Part shown: one piece after another, positions 26,216 through 34,566 of the stretch
Layout: each line of letters begins with the position of its first letter
Position numbering within the stretch: position 1 is the stretch's first letter
Assembly: GCF_002699855.1 (NCBI RefSeq)
Contig: NZ_LKBW01000277.1
Span: forward strand, 34,270 to 98,269
Direction: 5' to 3'
Origin: Pseudomonas amygdali
GTDB lineage: Bacteria; Pseudomonadota; Gammaproteobacteria; Pseudomonadales; Pseudomonadaceae
Length of the DNA stretch: 64,000 bases
Translations under genes and position numbers: made by a program
Notes under the pieces: generated by a model
Told to the model about the DNA's origin: nothing
The model's database searches: none
Seen by the model: only the letters and a program-made list of their open reading frames with translations

Positions 26216-27543
26216 TGTGCCACCGCCGTGGCCGAGCCACCCAGCACCGGTTGCGGCTGACGCATGCAGTGCACTGCGTACATCACGATGACCACGAAGC
26301 ACAGCAGCGGCACGCTATAGGCAATCTGCATGTTGCCGCCATTGGCATCGCTGAGCAGGCCCTGGAAGATCGGCATCACGCCACCGCCGACGATGCTCAT
26401 CACCAGCAACGAGCCGCCGACACCGGTGTCCTCGCCGAGCCCGTCGATGGTCAGACCATAGATGGTCGGCCAGCAAGGCCCGAGAAACACACTGACCCCC
26501 ACGGCGGCATACACCGCGGTGATGTTCGGCACCAGAATGGTGTAGGCCAGCAGCACGATGCACAGCACGCCATACACCGCGAGGACTTTGGCCGGGTGCA
26601 TTTTGCGCATCAGCAGGTTGGCAATCATCTTGCCGATAAAATAGGCGGCAAAAGTGGTCAGCAGGAACCACGAGGCACTTCGCTCGTTCATGCCGCCCAT
26701 TTGCATGGCCAGGCGAATAGTGAAGCTCCACACCCCGACCTGCGCGCCGACGTAGAGGAACTGCGCCAGTACACCGAAGCAGAAGCGCGGATTGCGCCGC
26801 AGGCGGCCAAGGCTCTGGCCGATACTCGCCCGCGGTTCGCTGACGGTGCCGTTGCCCTTGCACGCGGGGAAGCGGGTGATGGCGATCAGAATGAACATCA
26901 ATATAAGTACCGCGATCATCCATTTGTACGGCAGCAGGGTCGACTGGATCATTTGCAATTGCTGCGCCGCTGCCTCACTGGCGCTCATCTGGGCCAGCTG
27001 TTCGCTGGTGGCGTCGGTGTCTTTGAACATCACGAAGCTGCCGACGTATACCCCGGTCATGGCGCCGAACGGGTGGAAGGTCTGCGAGATGTTCAGGCGC
27101 CGTGTGCCGGTTTCCCGCGGCCCCATCAGTGTCGAATAGGTGTTGCACGCGGTCTCGAGAAACGACAGGCCGACGGCGATGACGAACAGCGCCATCAGAA
27201 ACATGCCGTACTTGGCGGTCGACGCCGCCGGAAAGAACAGAGCGCAGCCGAACAGGTAAAGCATCAGGCCGATGAGGATGGTGGTCTTGTAGCTGAAGCG
27301 GCGCACCACCAGTGCCGCCGGAATGGCGACGAAAAAGTAGCCCAGGCAGAACGCCGACTGGACGAAAGCGGTCTGGAAGTCGCTGAGCATGAAGGCTTTC
27401 TTAAAGTGCGCGATCAGCACGTCGTTCATGCTCGCGGCCGCCGCCCAAAGGGCTAAGATGCTACAGAGCAGGAGGAAGGCGAACCACGGCGTGCGGTTCA
27501 GGTAGAACCCGTCCGGGGTTTGTTGCAGCGCAGGCTTATTCAT
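26212..27543 (-). CDS. deoP: Sugar:H+ symporter, FucP/DeoP-like (probable deoxyribose permease)
   Basis: 443 residues, 12 predicted membrane helices, of the FucP branch of the major facilitator superfamily. Motifs such as GLSFLETACNTYSTLMGP and LNISQTFHPFGAMTGVYVG match the L-fucose permease family (which includes DeoP). It imports the sugar that the adjacent kinase phosphorylates. It lies 29 bases downstream of the kinase gene and overlaps the DeoX-like gene. Substrate assignment rests on the neighbours. Confidence 0.82.
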   Translation of the reverse strand: MNKPALQQTPDGFYLNRTPWFAFLLLCSILALWAAAASMNDVLIAHFKKAFMLSDFQTAFVQSAFCLGYFFVAIPAALVVRRFSYKTTILIGLMLYLFGCALFFPAASTAKYGMFLMALFVIAVGLSFLETACNTYSTLMGPRETGTRRLNISQTFHPFGAMTGVYVGSFVMFKDTDATSEQLAQMSASEAAAQQLQMIQSTLLPYKWMIAVLILMFILIAITRFPACKGNGTVSEPRASIGQSLGRLRRNPRFCFGVLAQFLYVGAQVGVWSFTIRLAMQMGGMNERSASWFLLTTFAAYFIGKMIANLLMRKMHPAKVLAVYGVLCIVLLAYTILVPNITAVYAAVGVSVFLGPCWPTIYGLTIDGLGEDTGVGGSLLVMSIVGGGVMPIFQGLLSDANGGNMQIAYSVPLLCFVVIVMYAVHCMRQPQPVLGGSATAVAQ

Positions 27544-27572
27544 TATTGTTCTCCGCGAGATGCTGGTGAGTG

Positions 27573-28499
27573 TCAGTTGGCCGATGCATCGAGGAATCGC
27601 GCAAACGTGGACGCATCGGGGTAAGAAGATTGCGTGCCGAGGCCGGTGACCGAGCAGGCGGAGTAGGCCACCGCCTGCTGCATGGCCTGGCGAATATTGC
27701 CGTCCTGGCTCCAGTGTCGGGCGAAGCAGCCAATAAAGGCGTCACCGGCACCGGTGGTGTCACGCGCCTGAACCTTGACCCCTGGCACCTGCCACTCGCC
27801 TTCGGCGCCGACGTACAGCGCCCCTTGTTCGCCCAGGGTGACGATGACGTGGCGTACGCCCAGCGCGACCAATTGGCGCGCAGCCTGAGCCGCTTCCTCG
27901 GCGCACGTGACCGGCTGGCTGCTGATCAGCGCCAGTTCGCTCTCGTTGGGGATCAGGAAATCCAGCCGCGCCAAGTGCTCGCGGCTCAGGCCGGCCAAGG
28001 CCGGGGCGGGGTTGAGCAGCACCGGGATGGCATGCCGGTGAGCGAAGGCGATGGCGTGGTAGACGGTCGCCAGCTCGACTTCCAGTTGCAGCACAATCAA
28101 AGCGCAATCGCGCAGTTGCGCCTCGGCACGGTCGATATCGGCCGGGCTCAGGTGGGCATTGGCACCTTTGACGATGAGGATGCTGTTGTGGGAGTTCTCC
28201 TGGACGAAGATCGGCGCAACGCCGCTCGACACGCCCGGCACCCGTTCGACGAAGCGTGTATCAATGCCCAGCCGTTGAAAATTGGCCAGGGTGGTATCGG
28301 CAAAAGCATCGTCGCCGACCTTGCTGAGCATCAATACGTCGGCACCCAGCAGCGCCGCGGCCGCGGCCTGATTGGCGCCCTTGCCGCCGCAGCCCATGGC
28401 AAAACGCGGTGCTTCGAGCGTTTCGCCCTGGGCGGGCATGCGTTCGATGTAAGTGATCAGGTCGACCATGTTGCTGCCGATGACTGCAATCTTGCTCAT
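27573..28499 (-). CDS. deoK: PfkB-family sugar kinase, probable deoxyribokinase
   Basis: 308 residues. The ribokinase-like motifs are complete: N-terminal MGCGGKGANQAAAAALLGA (about 35-53) and C-terminal DTTGAGDAFIG (about 249-259) with the catalytic Asp in GAGDAF. It would phosphorylate 2-deoxyribose at C5 to give the DeoC substrate. It is the first gene of the kinase-permease-DeoX-like operon. A GTTA-N6-TAAC operator lies 53 bases upstream. Ribose as substrate cannot be excluded from motifs alone. Confidence 0.83.
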   Translation of the reverse strand: MSKIAVIGSNMVDLITYIERMPAQGETLEAPRFAMGCGGKGANQAAAAALLGADVLMLSKVGDDAFADTTLANFQRLGIDTRFVERVPGVSSGVAPIFVQENSHNSILIVKGANAHLSPADIDRAEAQLRDCALIVLQLEVELATVYHAIAFAHRHAIPVLLNPAPALAGLSREHLARLDFLIPNESELALISSQPVTCAEEAAQAARQLVALGVRHVIVTLGEQGALYVGAEGEWQVPGVKVQARDTTGAGDAFIGCFARHWSQDGNIRQAMQQAVAYSACSVTGLGTQSSYPDASTFARFLDASAN

Positions 28500-28551
28500 T
28501 GTTATTTTGACCTCAACAGCGCCGACGGAAGCTTCGGCGGCTTTTATTTTT

Positions 28552-28565
28552 GTTATTTAAATAAC
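28552..28565. promoter_or_regulatory. Candidate operator of the deoK operon (perfect palindrome)
   Basis: GTTATTTAAATAAC is a perfect 14-bp palindrome upstream of deoK, sharing GTTA-N6-TAAC with the site at 24317. On the minus strand a TTGAAT box lies 17 bases from TTTAAA inside the palindrome, so a bound repressor would cover the -10 region. A partial copy (GTTATTTT) abuts the start codon. Confidence 0.65.
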
Positions 28566-28691
28566 ATTTTCTGTGAGGATTCAATCTTTATTTTTTGATC
28601 TGAGCGTGCGCTATCAAAACGCCTGCAGGGCGTTTCGGTGGCCGTTCCGGATCGGAGAAAGGGGGGGGCGTGTGAGGCCTGCTGCTAAGCA

Positions 28692-28806
28692 ATCGATCCC
28701 ACGACCATTTTTTCAGGGCCAGAAACCACAAGCCCCCTGAATTCTTCAACGAGTTCAGGGGTTTTGTGTGTTTCAAGTATGGCGGTGAAGCAGGGATTCG
28801 AACCTG
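28692..28806. repeat. Second copy of the tRNA-Ser 3' end plus terminator (att-like)
   Basis: The stretch ACGACCATTTTTTCAGGGCC through TGGCGGTGAAGCAGGGATTC to GAACC closely matches the intact copy at 29948-30063, with about a dozen differences. It includes the terminator hairpin and the last ~25 bases of the tRNA, then stops matching. The rest of the tRNA is absent, so it is a duplicated end rather than a gene. Confidence 0.8.
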
Positions 28807-29594
28807 TCCGATATAGGACTCGGAAGGAAAAGGGTGTCTAAATTAGTGCAATCTTGGACGTTTTAGTCGGTTGCACCTGACCGCTTTTTAAGTCGTCAAC
28901 AATTTCTCGGACACATCTGACCGACAGCTTTTGGTCGACTCTTTAACATGTCGTTTTTCTTCGCAATCGTCAGTAGGCTGGCCAGGAAACTTTGGCGGTG
29001 CGCGTCACGTTTTCATATCACTGCTTTTCGCGCAAATACAGCGCGGAGAAACATCCTGCCGGCGAACCGATTATTGATCCGACCAGCCAGCGACCACGCA
29101 CGTTCTGTCCGATCCGTTATCGGCTGCCCAAGCAGCTGCCAGCATTGATCCTTGGTCTGATTCACCGAAGTGCAAAGTGAGCCAGACCAAGGGGCTACGA
29201 AATTGGGCATACACCCTGCAAATAAACGATCCATCGGGGCCGTAGTACGTCATCTTCGAAATCCGCAAAGCTTTGCAGCCAAGACGGCAGAAACAGGATC
29301 TGACAATCAGAAAAGCTTGAGGACGCGTGTGCTGCCTGACGTTGTGGCATGAGGCTATTAGCCCATTTGTGCTATTGATCGTATTAGGTTTCAGTACTCA
29401 AATGTGCCATAGAGAAGCGCATCTCTAAATCAAAAATCATGCAGCTGACTTAGGGTCGCTGTTTGCCTGGTCACGGTTTAGGGCCGCGGCAGTGTACCTT
29501 GAGTGCCGATAATAAAGCGTTAAAGCGGTAGGGTATTGTGACGTTGATGCGGTCTTTACAGGCTCGCATTACCTGCTAAAACTATGGAGCATTT
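28807..29594. other. Decayed accessory DNA without an intact gene
   Basis: About 790 bases of lower-GC sequence between the second att-like copy and the small peptide gene. The minus strand near 28845-28945 carries a short open tail (VRCVREIVDDLKSGQVQ, with a stop at 28846) that looks like the C-terminus of a lost protein. Other frames are short and interrupted. I recognise no transposase or integrase. Confidence 0.55.
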
Positions 29595-29780
29595 ATGAAA
29601 GACAATATGAAGAAAGTGCGTTCGCGAAATATTGGAATCGCCTTGGCGCTCGCATTGGGCGTTGCATTCAGCGGCACTGCAAGTGCGTTTACATTTGAAC
29701 ACGGGTGGAGTTGCCAGAATAAATGGTATCAAATGGGACTTATTGAACTGATTTCGTGCGGCGGTGGCGGCGAAGGTTGA
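29595..29780 (+). CDS. Small secreted peptide precursor
   Basis: 61 residues. A typical signal peptide (basic MKDNMKKVRSRN, a hydrophobic ALALALGVAF core, then SGTASA) is followed by a mature part of about 30 residues beginning FTFEHGWSCQNKWYQ and ending SCGGGGEG, with two Cys. ATGGAGCATTT before the ATG is an adequate ribosome site. A hairpin (GTGAAGATGCG/CGCATCTTCAC, 29843-29874) lies downstream. It may be a genuine small exported peptide or the 5' part of a larger decayed gene. Confidence 0.5.
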   Translation: MKDNMKKVRSRNIGIALALALGVAFSGTASAFTFEHGWSCQNKWYQMGLIELISCGGGGEG

Positions 29781-29947
29781 GTTTTTTACGATACACGCGA
29801 TATGCGGTAAAAATAACATGTGTTTCAAGCCTGTACATGTCTGTGAAGATGCGGTCACACGATCGCATCTTCACGCCGCATCATCGTGTCCGACGTCCTT
29901 GGCATTGCCACCCTTAATGTCTGCTCTGTCCCAGCTCTGTCCCATGT

Positions 29948-30063
29948 AGCGTCCAACGATCACTTTTTCAGACCCCAGAAACCACAAAACCCCTGAATTC
30001 TTCAGCGAATTCAGGGGTTTTGTGTGTTTCAAATATGGCGGTGAAGGAGGGATTCGAACCCTC
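29948..30063. repeat. Intact copy of the repeated tRNA-Ser 3' end and terminator
   Basis: The reference copy of the three att-like repeats. It runs from CGTCCAACGATCACTTTTTC through the terminator hairpin into the 3' end of the tRNA-Ser gene. The 28.7 kb copy matches it closely and the 21.25 kb copy loosely. Confidence 0.8.
29984..30023 (-). terminator. Terminator of the tRNA-Ser gene
   Basis: A perfect 17-bp stem (29984-30000 with 30007-30023, containing CCCCTGAATTC/GAATTCAGGGG), ending in GGGGTTTTGT on the minus strand. It begins 12 bases after the tRNA CCA end. Confidence 0.85.
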
Positions 30064-30125
30064 GATACAATTTCTTGTATACACACTTTCCAGGCGTGCT
30101 CCTTAAGCCACTCGGACACCTCACC
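30036..30125 (-). tRNA. tRNA-Ser (anticodon GGA)
   Basis: 90 nt with an encoded CCA at 30036-30038. The acceptor stem GGTGAGG pairs with CTTCACC (one G-U). The anticodon stem-loop is CACGC-CTGGAAA-GTGTG, so the anticodon is GGA, reading UCC/UCU. A long variable arm (TATACAAGAAATTGTATC) is typical of tRNA-Ser, and the T-arm is GAGGG-TTCGAAT-CCCTC. tRNA 3' ends are common integration sites, and two partial copies of this one lie to the left. Confidence 0.95.
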
Positions 30126-30163
30126 GTATCTCGACGACAACGTTGTGTCTGTCGAGGCGCGCT

Positions 30164-30192
30164 AATGTAGTCGAAACCTTTTCCTAACGCAA
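30164..30192 (-). promoter_or_regulatory. Sigma-70 promoter of the tRNA-Ser gene
   Basis: On the minus strand, TTGCGT (-35) and TACATT (-10) are separated by exactly 17 bases. A GC-rich AGCGCGCC discriminator, typical of stable-RNA promoters, follows the -10. It lies about 40 bases from the tRNA 5' end. Confidence 0.7.
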
Positions 30193-30303
30193 AACTTTTT
30201 TTCAGATTTTTCATGCGGTTAAGCAAATAAACGCTTATGCGCCACTGAAAAGCCCGAGAAGGCGGTGCGGCGCTGAGGCGCAGCGCCGCTCGTCTCGTGA
30301 AGT

Positions 30304-31053
30304 TCAGGCGCTGAAGCCGCCGTCGATGGTCAGGCTGGCACCGGTTATGTAGCCGGCTTCCGGGCCTGCCAGGTAGGCGACGAAGCTGGCGATTTCTTCG
30401 CTTGTGCCGTAGCGGGGCAAGGCCATCAGTGCTTTCAGGGTTTCGGCGAATTCGCCCTGTGCCGGGTTCATGTCGGTATCCACCGGGCCGGGCTGGACGT
30501 TGTTGACGGTGATGCCCTGCGGGCCAAGGTCGCGGGCCATGCCTTTGGTGAGGCCAATCAGCGCCGATTTGCTCATGGCGTAGGTTGCTCCGCCTGCAAA
30601 TGGCATGCGATCAGCGTTGGTGCTGCCAATGTTGATGATGCGGCCACCTTCTTCCATGTGCCGGGCGGCTTCCTGGCTGGCGATGAACACGCTACGCACG
30701 TTGATCGCCAGGGTTTTGTCGAAGTCCTGCATGCTGAATTCATTGAGTGGTGCGATCGCCAGAATGCCGGCGTTGTTGACCAGGATATCCAGCCTGCCAA
30801 GGGTCTCGGCAGTGGCCTGTACGGCCTGGCGGATGGCTTTTTCGTCGGCGCTGTCGGCGCGAATGGCCAGGGCCCGGCCGCCGTTGGCGACGATGCTGTC
30901 CTGAATCTCCAGAGCGTTGACCTCGGAGCTGACGTAGGTAAATGCCACGGCGGCGCCTTCTTTAGCCAGCCGCTGGACGATGGCTGCACCGATGCCTCGG
31001 GAGCCGCCCTGCACGAGCGCTACTTTGCCAGCGAGTTTAAGGTGTTCGATCAT
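30304..31053 (-). CDS. Short-chain dehydrogenase/reductase (SDR)
   Basis: 249 residues of the classical SDR fold. The cofactor motif GGSRGIG (about 14-20), NNAG (about 90), and catalytic YAMSK (about 155-159) with Ser in INIGSTN are all present. The Arg after the second strand (IRADSADE) hints at NADPH use. The ATG at 31053 has CCAAGGAGAACATC before it; the frame upstream is not SDR-like. It is similar to 3-oxoacyl-ACP reductase-type enzymes; substrate unknown. It is divergent from the isochorismatase-like gene. Confidence 0.9.
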   Translation of the reverse strand: MIEHLKLAGKVALVQGGSRGIGAAIVQRLAKEGAAVAFTYVSSEVNALEIQDSIVANGGRALAIRADSADEKAIRQAVQATAETLGRLDILVNNAGILAIAPLNEFSMQDFDKTLAINVRSVFIASQEAARHMEEGGRIINIGSTNADRMPFAGGATYAMSKSALIGLTKGMARDLGPQGITVNNVQPGPVDTDMNPAQGEFAETLKALMALPRYGTSEEIASFVAYLAGPEAGYITGASLTIDGGFSA

Positions 31054-31167
31054 GATGTTCTCCTTGGAGGGCGGGCCTCGGACAAGCCTGAGCCTGTCGA
31101 CGATTGAGACCAGAATAGACCCTGATTGCGATAGTCTTGCTGAACCAAAAGTTCGGACTGATTCATC

Positions 31168-31734
31168 ATGGATATTCAAGGCAACAGCGCGCTGATCCTG
31201 ATCGACATGCAGCAGGGGATCAATCATCCCAGGCTGGGGCGGCGTAACAATCCGCAAGCCGAGGCGAATATAGGCGCGCTGCTGGGTGCCTGGCGACAAT
31301 CCAGGCGTCCGGTGATTCACGTTCGGCATTTCTCGACGTCGTCGCAATCAGTGTTCTGGCCGGAGCAGTCGGGGGTCGAGTACCAGTCAGCGTTCTTGCC
31401 GCACGCCGAGGAGCGGGAGTTGAGCAAGCAGGTGCCTGACGCGTTTTGCGGGTCGTTTCTGGAGATGTGGTTACGCTCGGACGGGATCGGGCAGGTGGTG
31501 ATTGTCGGCGTGATCACCAACAATTCCGTCGAGTCCACCGCGCGCAGTGGAGGCAATCTTGGCTTTAACGTGATGGTCGCGCATGACGCCTGCTTTACCT
31601 TTGATCAAGCAGACTTCTTCGGCACGCCGCGCAGTGCCGAAGATGTGCACGCGATGTCGCTGGCCAACCTGCACGGTGAATACGCTACGGTCTTGTCCAC
31701 GGCGCAGATCCTTCAGCATATTGCTGTCGAATAG
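31168..31734 (+). CDS. Isochorismatase-family hydrolase-like protein lacking the usual Cys
   Basis: 188 residues of the isochorismatase fold. The Asp (ALILIDMQQG, about 14) and Lys (SKQVPDAFCGS, about 91) of the catalytic triad are present, but the nucleophile loop reads VGVITNNSVESTAR where most members have TxxCVxST. Ser replaces Cys. Members without Cys, such as PhzD, hydrolyse vinyl ethers by acid catalysis, so amidase activity is unlikely. It lies 114 bases from the divergent SDR gene, perhaps sharing a promoter region. Confidence 0.83.
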   Translation: MDIQGNSALILIDMQQGINHPRLGRRNNPQAEANIGALLGAWRQSRRPVIHVRHFSTSSQSVFWPEQSGVEYQSAFLPHAEERELSKQVPDAFCGSFLEMWLRSDGIGQVVIVGVITNNSVESTARSGGNLGFNVMVAHDACFTFDQADFFGTPRSAEDVHAMSLANLHGEYATVLSTAQILQHIAVE

Positions 31735-31746
31735 CGCCGGACGGGT

Positions 31747-34491
31747 TTACTTGCGGGTTTTCTTCGGGGCTGCGGGAAGCGGGGCAAACAGGGCCTGAAG
31801 GTCTTCGTCGCGCAGTTTCCAGTCGCCGGTTGTGCGGCCATCAAGCACACCGGCTGCCAGCGCTGATTTTTCCCGTTGCAGGCGCTGGATTTTCTCTTCC
31901 ACGGTGCCGCGCGCGATCATCTTGTAGACGAACACCGGCTTGTCCTGGCCGATACGGTACGCGCGGTCGGTCGCCTGATTTTCCGCTGCCGGGTTCCACC
32001 ACGGGTCGTAGTGGATCACCGTATCGGCGGCGGTCAGGTTGAGGCCGGTGCCGCCTGCTTTGAGGCTGATCAGGAAGATCGGCAGCTTGCCACTCTGGAA
32101 ATCATGGATCGGCGTGCGGCGATCGCGGGTCGACCCGGTCAGCAGGGCGTAGGCGATACCGCGTTGCTTGAGCTCTTCCTCGATCAGGCTGAGCATCGAA
32201 GTGAACTGCGAGAACAACAGAATCTTGCGACCTTCGGCCAGCAGTTCTTCGAACATCTCCATCAGGCTGTTGAGCTTGCCCGAGGTGCCCTGTTTGCTGT
32301 TGACCGGCATGTCCTGATTGACCAGGCGCAGGTCGCAGCACACCTGACGCAGCTTGAGCAGCGCTTCGAGAATGATGATCTGGCTGCGTGCCACGCCTTT
32401 GCGGGTGATTTCGTCCCTGACCTTTTTATCCATCGCCAGGCGCACGGTTTCGTACACATCGCGCTGCGCGTCGTTGAGGTCTACCCAGTGGATGATCTCG
32501 GTCTTGGGTGGCAGTTCGGTCGCGACCTGTTCCTTGGTGCGACGCAGCAGGAACGGCTTGATGCGCGCATTGAGGTGATGCAAGCGGTCCTGGTTGCCGT
32601 GCTTTTCGATCGCCGTGCGGTAATTGCTGTTGAATTCCTTGCTGTTGCCCAGCCAACCGGGCATCAGGAAGTGAAACAGCGACCACAGCTCGCCCAGGTG
32701 GTTTTCCAATGGCGTACCGCTCAGGCACAGGCGCTGACGTGCGTTGAGGTTGCGTGCGGCCTGGGCGGCCTTGCTGTTGGGGTTCTTGATGTACTGCGCT
32801 TCATCGAGAATCAGCACATGGAAGGGCTGTTTTGCGAGCAGTTCCAGATCTCTTGGCAGCAATGCGTAAGTGGTCAGGATCAGGTCGTAATCCTGCAGGT
32901 TGCCAGCGTCCTGATGACGATTGGCACCATACAGTGCCAGTACCTTGAGGTCCGGGGTGAAGTGCTCGGACTCGTCCAGCCAGTTGGGAATCAGGCTGGT
33001 GGGCATGACGGCCAGTGCGGGGCGGTCGAGGCGTCCGGCCTGTTTTTCCATCAACAGGTGAGCCAGGGTCTGCAGCGTTTTGCCCAGTCCCATGTCATCA
33101 GCCAGCACGCCGCCGACTTCCAGCTCACGCAACGACTGCATCCAGCTCAGGCCTTCCAGCTGATAAGGGCGCAGTGTGGCGTTAAGACCATCGGGCAGGC
33201 TGACCGGCGCGTCCTTGATGTTGATCAGGCGTTCGGCGAAATGGCGCAGACGGTCGCCACCCTGCCAGGTCAGCGGCAGGTCTTCGAGCTGGGTAAGGCG
33301 CGCCGCATCGGCTTTACTCATGCGCAGCGCGTTGTTGCCCTCCTGACGCCAGTAGAAGTCCCCCAGCGTCGCCAGCACCGGCTTGAGTCGGCCATAGGGC
33401 AGGGCGATCTGTACCGGGCTGCCGCCGCTTTGCGTGAAGTGGTTGAGCTGCACCAGCAATTGTTCTTCGTCGCCGCGCTTGGCCACTGCCGACGGGCTCA
33501 TCAGTTCGGGGTGGCTGCGAATCAGGTTGATCAGGATCGGCAGCAGGCTCAGGCGCTCGCCGTTGACGATGATGCCCAGTTCCAGGTCGAACCAGTCGCG
33601 TTCGTTCTCTTCATCAATGACGGCATACCAGTCTTCCACCGGCGTGACGTCGAAGCCGAACTCGTCCTGAATGTCGATTTCCCAGCCTTGCTCGCGCAGT
33701 CGCGGCAGGTCATCGAGGACAAAGTGCAGCCAGGCCTTGTCATTGGGCAGTTCGTACATGTCGCCGGCGCTGTCGGGCAATGCCTTGCTTTGCCGGGTGG
33801 CGACCTTGAAGCCCAGGTCGGCCAGTTCCTGACGCAACTGCCGCTCCCGTTCGCCCTGACGACGGATGCGCAGGGTTTCGGTGTCGGTGTGCTCGATGAT
33901 GTCGCTTTTCTGATTCACCAGATCGCTGCCCAGCGAACTGACCAGAATGCTGACGTTGGTGGTGCCGACCGCGTAATGCTTGCCGTAGGCGAAGGCGAGC
34001 GCGGCACGGTGCTGAATGTGCCGCTGCATGCGCCCGTTGCGCGGCTCGTAGGCACTGAACTCGATGCTGGCCAGAATCAGCCTGGGGCGTGGCTGCAGGT
34101 CATCGATCAGGCGCTCCGGCAACCTGGGTTTTTGCTCGACGGGCTTTTCCGGCTCTTGCTGGTGCGAGGCCAGTGCGGCCTGCAGCAACGGACGGTTTTG
34201 CGGGTCCTGCAGAAACAGCAGGGCAGCCACGCAATGTTTGCAATCGTTGCGAACCGGGCAGGTGCATTTGCAGGTCAGGTAATTCTTGTAGCGATCGGGG
34301 TCCTTGAACAGCAGTGTCTGGGTATAGATTTCCAGGCCCGAGCCCCGACAGGCGGTGCGGATGATCTGCGGGCTGGAGTCTTCCAGCACGATGCGTTTTT
34401 GCCGGGCGTAGTCGCGCCCTCGCTCAAGCGTTCGCTCGTGGAATAGGTCTGTCCAGGCCGCAGCCAGGACTTTTTCGAGAATGGACGACAA
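31747..34491 (-). CDS. SWIM-domain SNF2-type helicase/ATPase
   Basis: 914 residues. An N-terminal SWIM zinc finger (CKCTCPVRNDCKHC, about 74-87) precedes a middle region and a C-terminal SNF2 motor. The motor has Walker A DDMGLGKTLQ, DEAQ box (LILDEAQYIKN), motif III LSGTPLENHLGELWS, and the helicase C motifs KAGGTGLNLTAAD and ATDRAYRIGQ. It is a DNA-translocating ATPase of the HepA/RapA-like class and its cellular role in Pseudomonas is not settled. It is convergent with the isochorismatase-like gene, 12 bases apart. Confidence 0.9.
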   Translation of the reverse strand: MSSILEKVLAAAWTDLFHERTLERGRDYARQKRIVLEDSSPQIIRTACRGSGLEIYTQTLLFKDPDRYKNYLTCKCTCPVRNDCKHCVAALLFLQDPQNRPLLQAALASHQQEPEKPVEQKPRLPERLIDDLQPRPRLILASIEFSAYEPRNGRMQRHIQHRAALAFAYGKHYAVGTTNVSILVSSLGSDLVNQKSDIIEHTDTETLRIRRQGERERQLRQELADLGFKVATRQSKALPDSAGDMYELPNDKAWLHFVLDDLPRLREQGWEIDIQDEFGFDVTPVEDWYAVIDEENERDWFDLELGIIVNGERLSLLPILINLIRSHPELMSPSAVAKRGDEEQLLVQLNHFTQSGGSPVQIALPYGRLKPVLATLGDFYWRQEGNNALRMSKADAARLTQLEDLPLTWQGGDRLRHFAERLINIKDAPVSLPDGLNATLRPYQLEGLSWMQSLRELEVGGVLADDMGLGKTLQTLAHLLMEKQAGRLDRPALAVMPTSLIPNWLDESEHFTPDLKVLALYGANRHQDAGNLQDYDLILTTYALLPRDLELLAKQPFHVLILDEAQYIKNPNSKAAQAARNLNARQRLCLSGTPLENHLGELWSLFHFLMPGWLGNSKEFNSNYRTAIEKHGNQDRLHHLNARIKPFLLRRTKEQVATELPPKTEIIHWVDLNDAQRDVYETVRLAMDKKVRDEITRKGVARSQIIILEALLKLRQVCCDLRLVNQDMPVNSKQGTSGKLNSLMEMFEELLAEGRKILLFSQFTSMLSLIEEELKQRGIAYALLTGSTRDRRTPIHDFQSGKLPIFLISLKAGGTGLNLTAADTVIHYDPWWNPAAENQATDRAYRIGQDKPVFVYKMIARGTVEEKIQRLQREKSALAAGVLDGRTTGDWKLRDEDLQALFAPLPAAPKKTRK

Positions 34492-34522
34492 GTTTTAAAA
34501 AGCCCTACGCCGCAGCGATGCT

Positions 34523-34551
34523 CAAAAAGAAAGGGGACGCCCGGGCGTCCC
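34523..34551 (-). terminator. Rho-independent terminator after the CsiV-like gene
   Basis: GGGACGCCC (34534-34542) pairs with GGGCGTCCC (34543-34551); on the minus strand CTTTCTTTTT follows. It ends the mfd-csiV unit and precedes the helicase gene. Confidence 0.8.
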
Positions 34552-34566
34552 TTGCGTACGTAAAGA

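Noticed and set aside
28655..28670. A run of eight or more G as a regulatory or switch element
   Set aside because: It lies in non-coding DNA with no promoter or frame to control, so no function can be supported.
28782..28806. A second tRNA-Ser gene
   Set aside because: Only the last ~25 bases match a tRNA; no anticodon arm or 5' half follows, so it is a duplicated end (att-like).
31876..34446. An 856-codon plus-strand open frame opposite the SNF2 helicase
   Set aside because: No domain and biased composition; the minus strand carries complete helicase motifs.
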